Positions 62,333 to 64,000 of a stretch of 64,000 nt of DNA are shown here, piece by piece; the first letter of the stretch is position 1, and each line of letters opens with the position of its first letter. The DNA is from Palsa-948 sp964481195. GTDB taxonomy: Bacteria > Bacteroidota > Bacteroidia > Palsa-948. The stretch lies in NCBI GenBank assembly GCA_964481195.1, contig CAYZTB010000001.1, positions 81,472-145,471 on the forward strand. Reading direction: 5' to 3'. The position numbers and the translations under genes were made by a program. Below the pieces are notes generated by a model that made no database searches, had not been told where the DNA came from, and saw nothing but the letters and a program-made list of their open reading frames with translations.

Positions 62333-62857
62333 ATGGAAAATCAATATACATTATCTGTATTTACCGAAAACGTATTGGGCATGCTTACCCGACTTACAAC
62401 CTTGCTTACACGCAGGAGAATTAATATAGAAAGCATAACCTCCTGCGAGTGTGAAATTAAGGAAGTATGTCGTTATACAATTGTCATAAAGTGTACAACA
62501 GAGCAAGCACAAAAATTGGTATTGCAGATTGAAAAACAAGTAGAAGTGTTCAAAGCATTTTCTTATCTAAACGATGAAACAGTTTTTAGAGAAATTGCCT
62601 TATACAAATTACCAATTGAAAAACTTAGCGGAAAGCTAGAAATGATTCTGCGCAAGCATCATGCACAAGTGGTTGCGCTAGAGCCCTCATTCGCGATTGT
62701 AGAAAAAACAGGTCATGAAGAAGATTTGGAACTATTGCTCGAGGAGTTAAAGTTATTTGATGTTTTAGAATATGTACGCTCCGGCAGGGTTGCAATTTCT
62801 AAGCCCATGGTTGCATTTTCTAATTACTTAAATGAAAAACAAATATTTATAAACTAA
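62333..62857 (+). CDS. ilvN: Acetolactate synthase, small regulatory subunit
   Basis: A 174-residue ACT-domain subunit (N-terminal YTLSVFTENVLGMLTRLTTLLTRRRINIESITS) that activates IlvB and binds valine in the family. The ACT half is intact; the second half (from about 85) is a second ACT-like/effector part. It begins 23 bp after ilvB. Confidence 0.93.
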   Translation: MENQYTLSVFTENVLGMLTRLTTLLTRRRINIESITSCECEIKEVCRYTIVIKCTTEQAQKLVLQIEKQVEVFKAFSYLNDETVFREIALYKLPIEKLSGKLEMILRKHHAQVVALEPSFAIVEKTGHEEDLELLLEELKLFDVLEYVRSGRVAISKPMVAFSNYLNEKQIFIN

Positions 62858-62886
62858 GAAACATAAATCAATTAAATAAAACAAAA

Positions 62887-63972
62887 ATGGCACAATTAAA
62901 TTTTGGAGGAGTACAGGAAGAAGTAGTGACTCGGGAAGAGTTTCCGCTTGAAAAAGCAAAAGAGGTTTTAAAAAACGAAACGTTAGCTGTAATCGGCTAT
63001 GGAGTGCAAGGTCCCGGACAAGCACTAAACTTACGCGACAACGGTTTTAATGTAATTGTTGGTCAGCGTAAAAATTCAAAATCATGGGAAAAAGCTCTTG
63101 CAGATGGATGGGAAGAAGGCAAAAATCTTTTTGAGCCCGAAGAAGCAGCACACAAAGGCAGTTTGTTAATGTTTCTTCTATCTGATGCAGGACAAATACA
63201 ACTTTGGCCTATGCTTAAAAAAAACTTGACTGAAGGAAAGGGTTTATATTTTTCGCATGGCTTTGGAGTAACCTTTCACGAACAGACAGGTATTGTTCCG
63301 CCAAAAAATGTGGATGTATTTTTGGCTGCTCCTAAAGGCAGCGGAACTTCTTTGCGCAGATTATTTTTACAAGGCAAAGGACTAAATTCCAGCTATGCAG
63401 TATTTCAGGATTTTACCGGCAGAGCAAAAGAGCGTGCACTAGCAGTTGGCATAGGGATAGGATCAGGTTATTTGTTTGAAACAAATTTTAAAAAAGAAGT
63501 GTATTCTGATTTAACCGGAGAACGAGGAGTATTAATGGGTGCTATAGCAGGTTTGTTTGAAGCACAATATAAAGTCCTTCGAAACCATGGGCACACCCCT
63601 TCCGAAGCTTTTAATGAAACTGTAGAAGAACTTACTCAAAGTTTAATGCCACTGGTTGCAGAAAATGGTATGGATTGGATGTATGCAAATACTTCTACCA
63701 CTGCTCAACGTGGGGCGTTGGATTGGAGACATAAATTCCGAGATGTAACGCTACCACTTTTCGAAGAGTTGTATGAAAGCGTAGCATCAGGCAAGGAAGC
63801 TGCAGTAGTTATCGCTGCAAATAACAAAAGCGACTATCGACAAAATTTAGATAAAGAACTGAAGCAGATACGCGATAGTGAGCTTTGGCAAGCAGGGAAA
63901 CAAGTACGTGCGCTACGACCAGAAAACATCAAAAAGAAAGAACTTGTAATACCGATGCTTCATATCTTTTAG
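62887..63972 (+). CDS. ilvC: Ketol-acid reductoisomerase
   Basis: A 361-residue enzyme, second common step to Val and Ile (NADPH, Mg2+). Seen: nucleotide motif IGYGVQGPGQALNLRDNG, metal and catalytic segments APKGSGTSLRRLF, LTGERGVLMGAIAGLFEAQY and ETVEELTQSLMP. The wording of these stretches and of the C-terminal RALRPEN is closer to fungal Ilv5 than to the enterobacterial long form, as I remember them. The stop is 28 bp from the window end. Confidence 0.97.
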   Translation: MAQLNFGGVQEEVVTREEFPLEKAKEVLKNETLAVIGYGVQGPGQALNLRDNGFNVIVGQRKNSKSWEKALADGWEEGKNLFEPEEAAHKGSLLMFLLSDAGQIQLWPMLKKNLTEGKGLYFSHGFGVTFHEQTGIVPPKNVDVFLAAPKGSGTSLRRLFLQGKGLNSSYAVFQDFTGRAKERALAVGIGIGSGYLFETNFKKEVYSDLTGERGVLMGAIAGLFEAQYKVLRNHGHTPSEAFNETVEELTQSLMPLVAENGMDWMYANTSTTAQRGALDWRHKFRDVTLPLFEELYESVASGKEAAVVIAANNKSDYRQNLDKELKQIRDSELWQAGKQVRALRPENIKKKELVIPMLHIF

Positions 63973-64000
63973 TCCAAGTATAATTTGTACTTGATCGGCA

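Overview
The window looks like a chromosomal segment of a free-living member of the Bacteroidota. It is AT-rich, and it carries type IX secretion hardware (PorT, a PorP/SprF protein) together with several secreted proteins that end in T9SS sorting domains. Other lineage marks are promoters of the TAnnTTTG type close to start codons, a futalosine-pathway menaquinone enzyme, and the short forms of CarB and LeuA that I associate with this phylum. I see no rRNA, prophage, transposase or CRISPR array; one tRNA (Cys) is present. The genus cannot be named from the sequence.

Layout. 1-7.3 kb (minus): two tandem paralogous giant cell-surface proteins with SBBP-type beta-propeller and PKD/SprB-like repeats; the first runs off the left edge. 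7.4-8.6 kb: an L,D-transpeptidase and a DivIC/FtsB-like division protein. 8.6-12.8 kb (minus): leuA-leuC-leuD-leuB in a tightly packed operon. 12.9-16.6 kb: a helical-repeat protein of unknown role, a methylmalonyl-CoA mutase catalytic subunit and a small membrane protein. 16.7-24.5 kb (plus): aminotransferase, heptose kinase, menG/ubiE, porT, a holin-like membrane protein, a CHU_C-domain protein with its PorP/SprF partner, a choice-of-anchor B protein and folB. 24.8 kb: tRNA-Cys. 25-29.3 kb: PIG-L deacetylase, an unlisted 37-residue membrane peptide and a Na+/solute symporter, all coupled by ATGA overlaps. 29.3-35.7 kb: DUF2911 protein, carB, a RelE/ParE-type toxin-antitoxin pair and an oligopeptide-binding lipoprotein. 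35.8-42 kb: mtaB (with a heptanucleotide repeat array inside it and another at its end), lgt, an inositol monophosphatase-like gene, nfeD, a DUF58 gene and trxA. 42.1-49.8 kb: dnaE, an M43 metalloprotease, mqnE, rpsT and radC. 49.8-57.3 kb: a small surface-glycan-type group (wecB, deacetylase, GNAT), upp, membrane proteins, a Cys-rich secreted peptide, mscS, cupin and an MFS permease. 57.3-64 kb: the ilvE-D-B-N-C operon.

How the genes work together. The leu operon and the ilv operon, about 45 kb apart, together encode the valine/leucine pathway and the common part of the isoleucine pathway. The ilv operon is preceded by two successive leader-peptide attenuators. Each has a short ORF rich in Ile/Leu/Val codons followed by a strong intrinsic terminator, and the two leaders share a similar core. 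This tandem attenuator is the most striking regulatory structure in the window. LeuA and CarB both lack their C-terminal regulatory domains, so control at the transcriptional level may matter more here.

Other unusual structures are the degenerate 7-bp repeat arrays in and after mtaB, a toxin-antitoxin module flanked by an imperfect 36-bp copy of the neighbouring gene's 3' end, a palindromic segment apparently inserted into a lipoprotein signal peptide, and a (AT)12-cored perfect palindrome. Everything here is from reading the sequence by eye; no alignment or database search was run.
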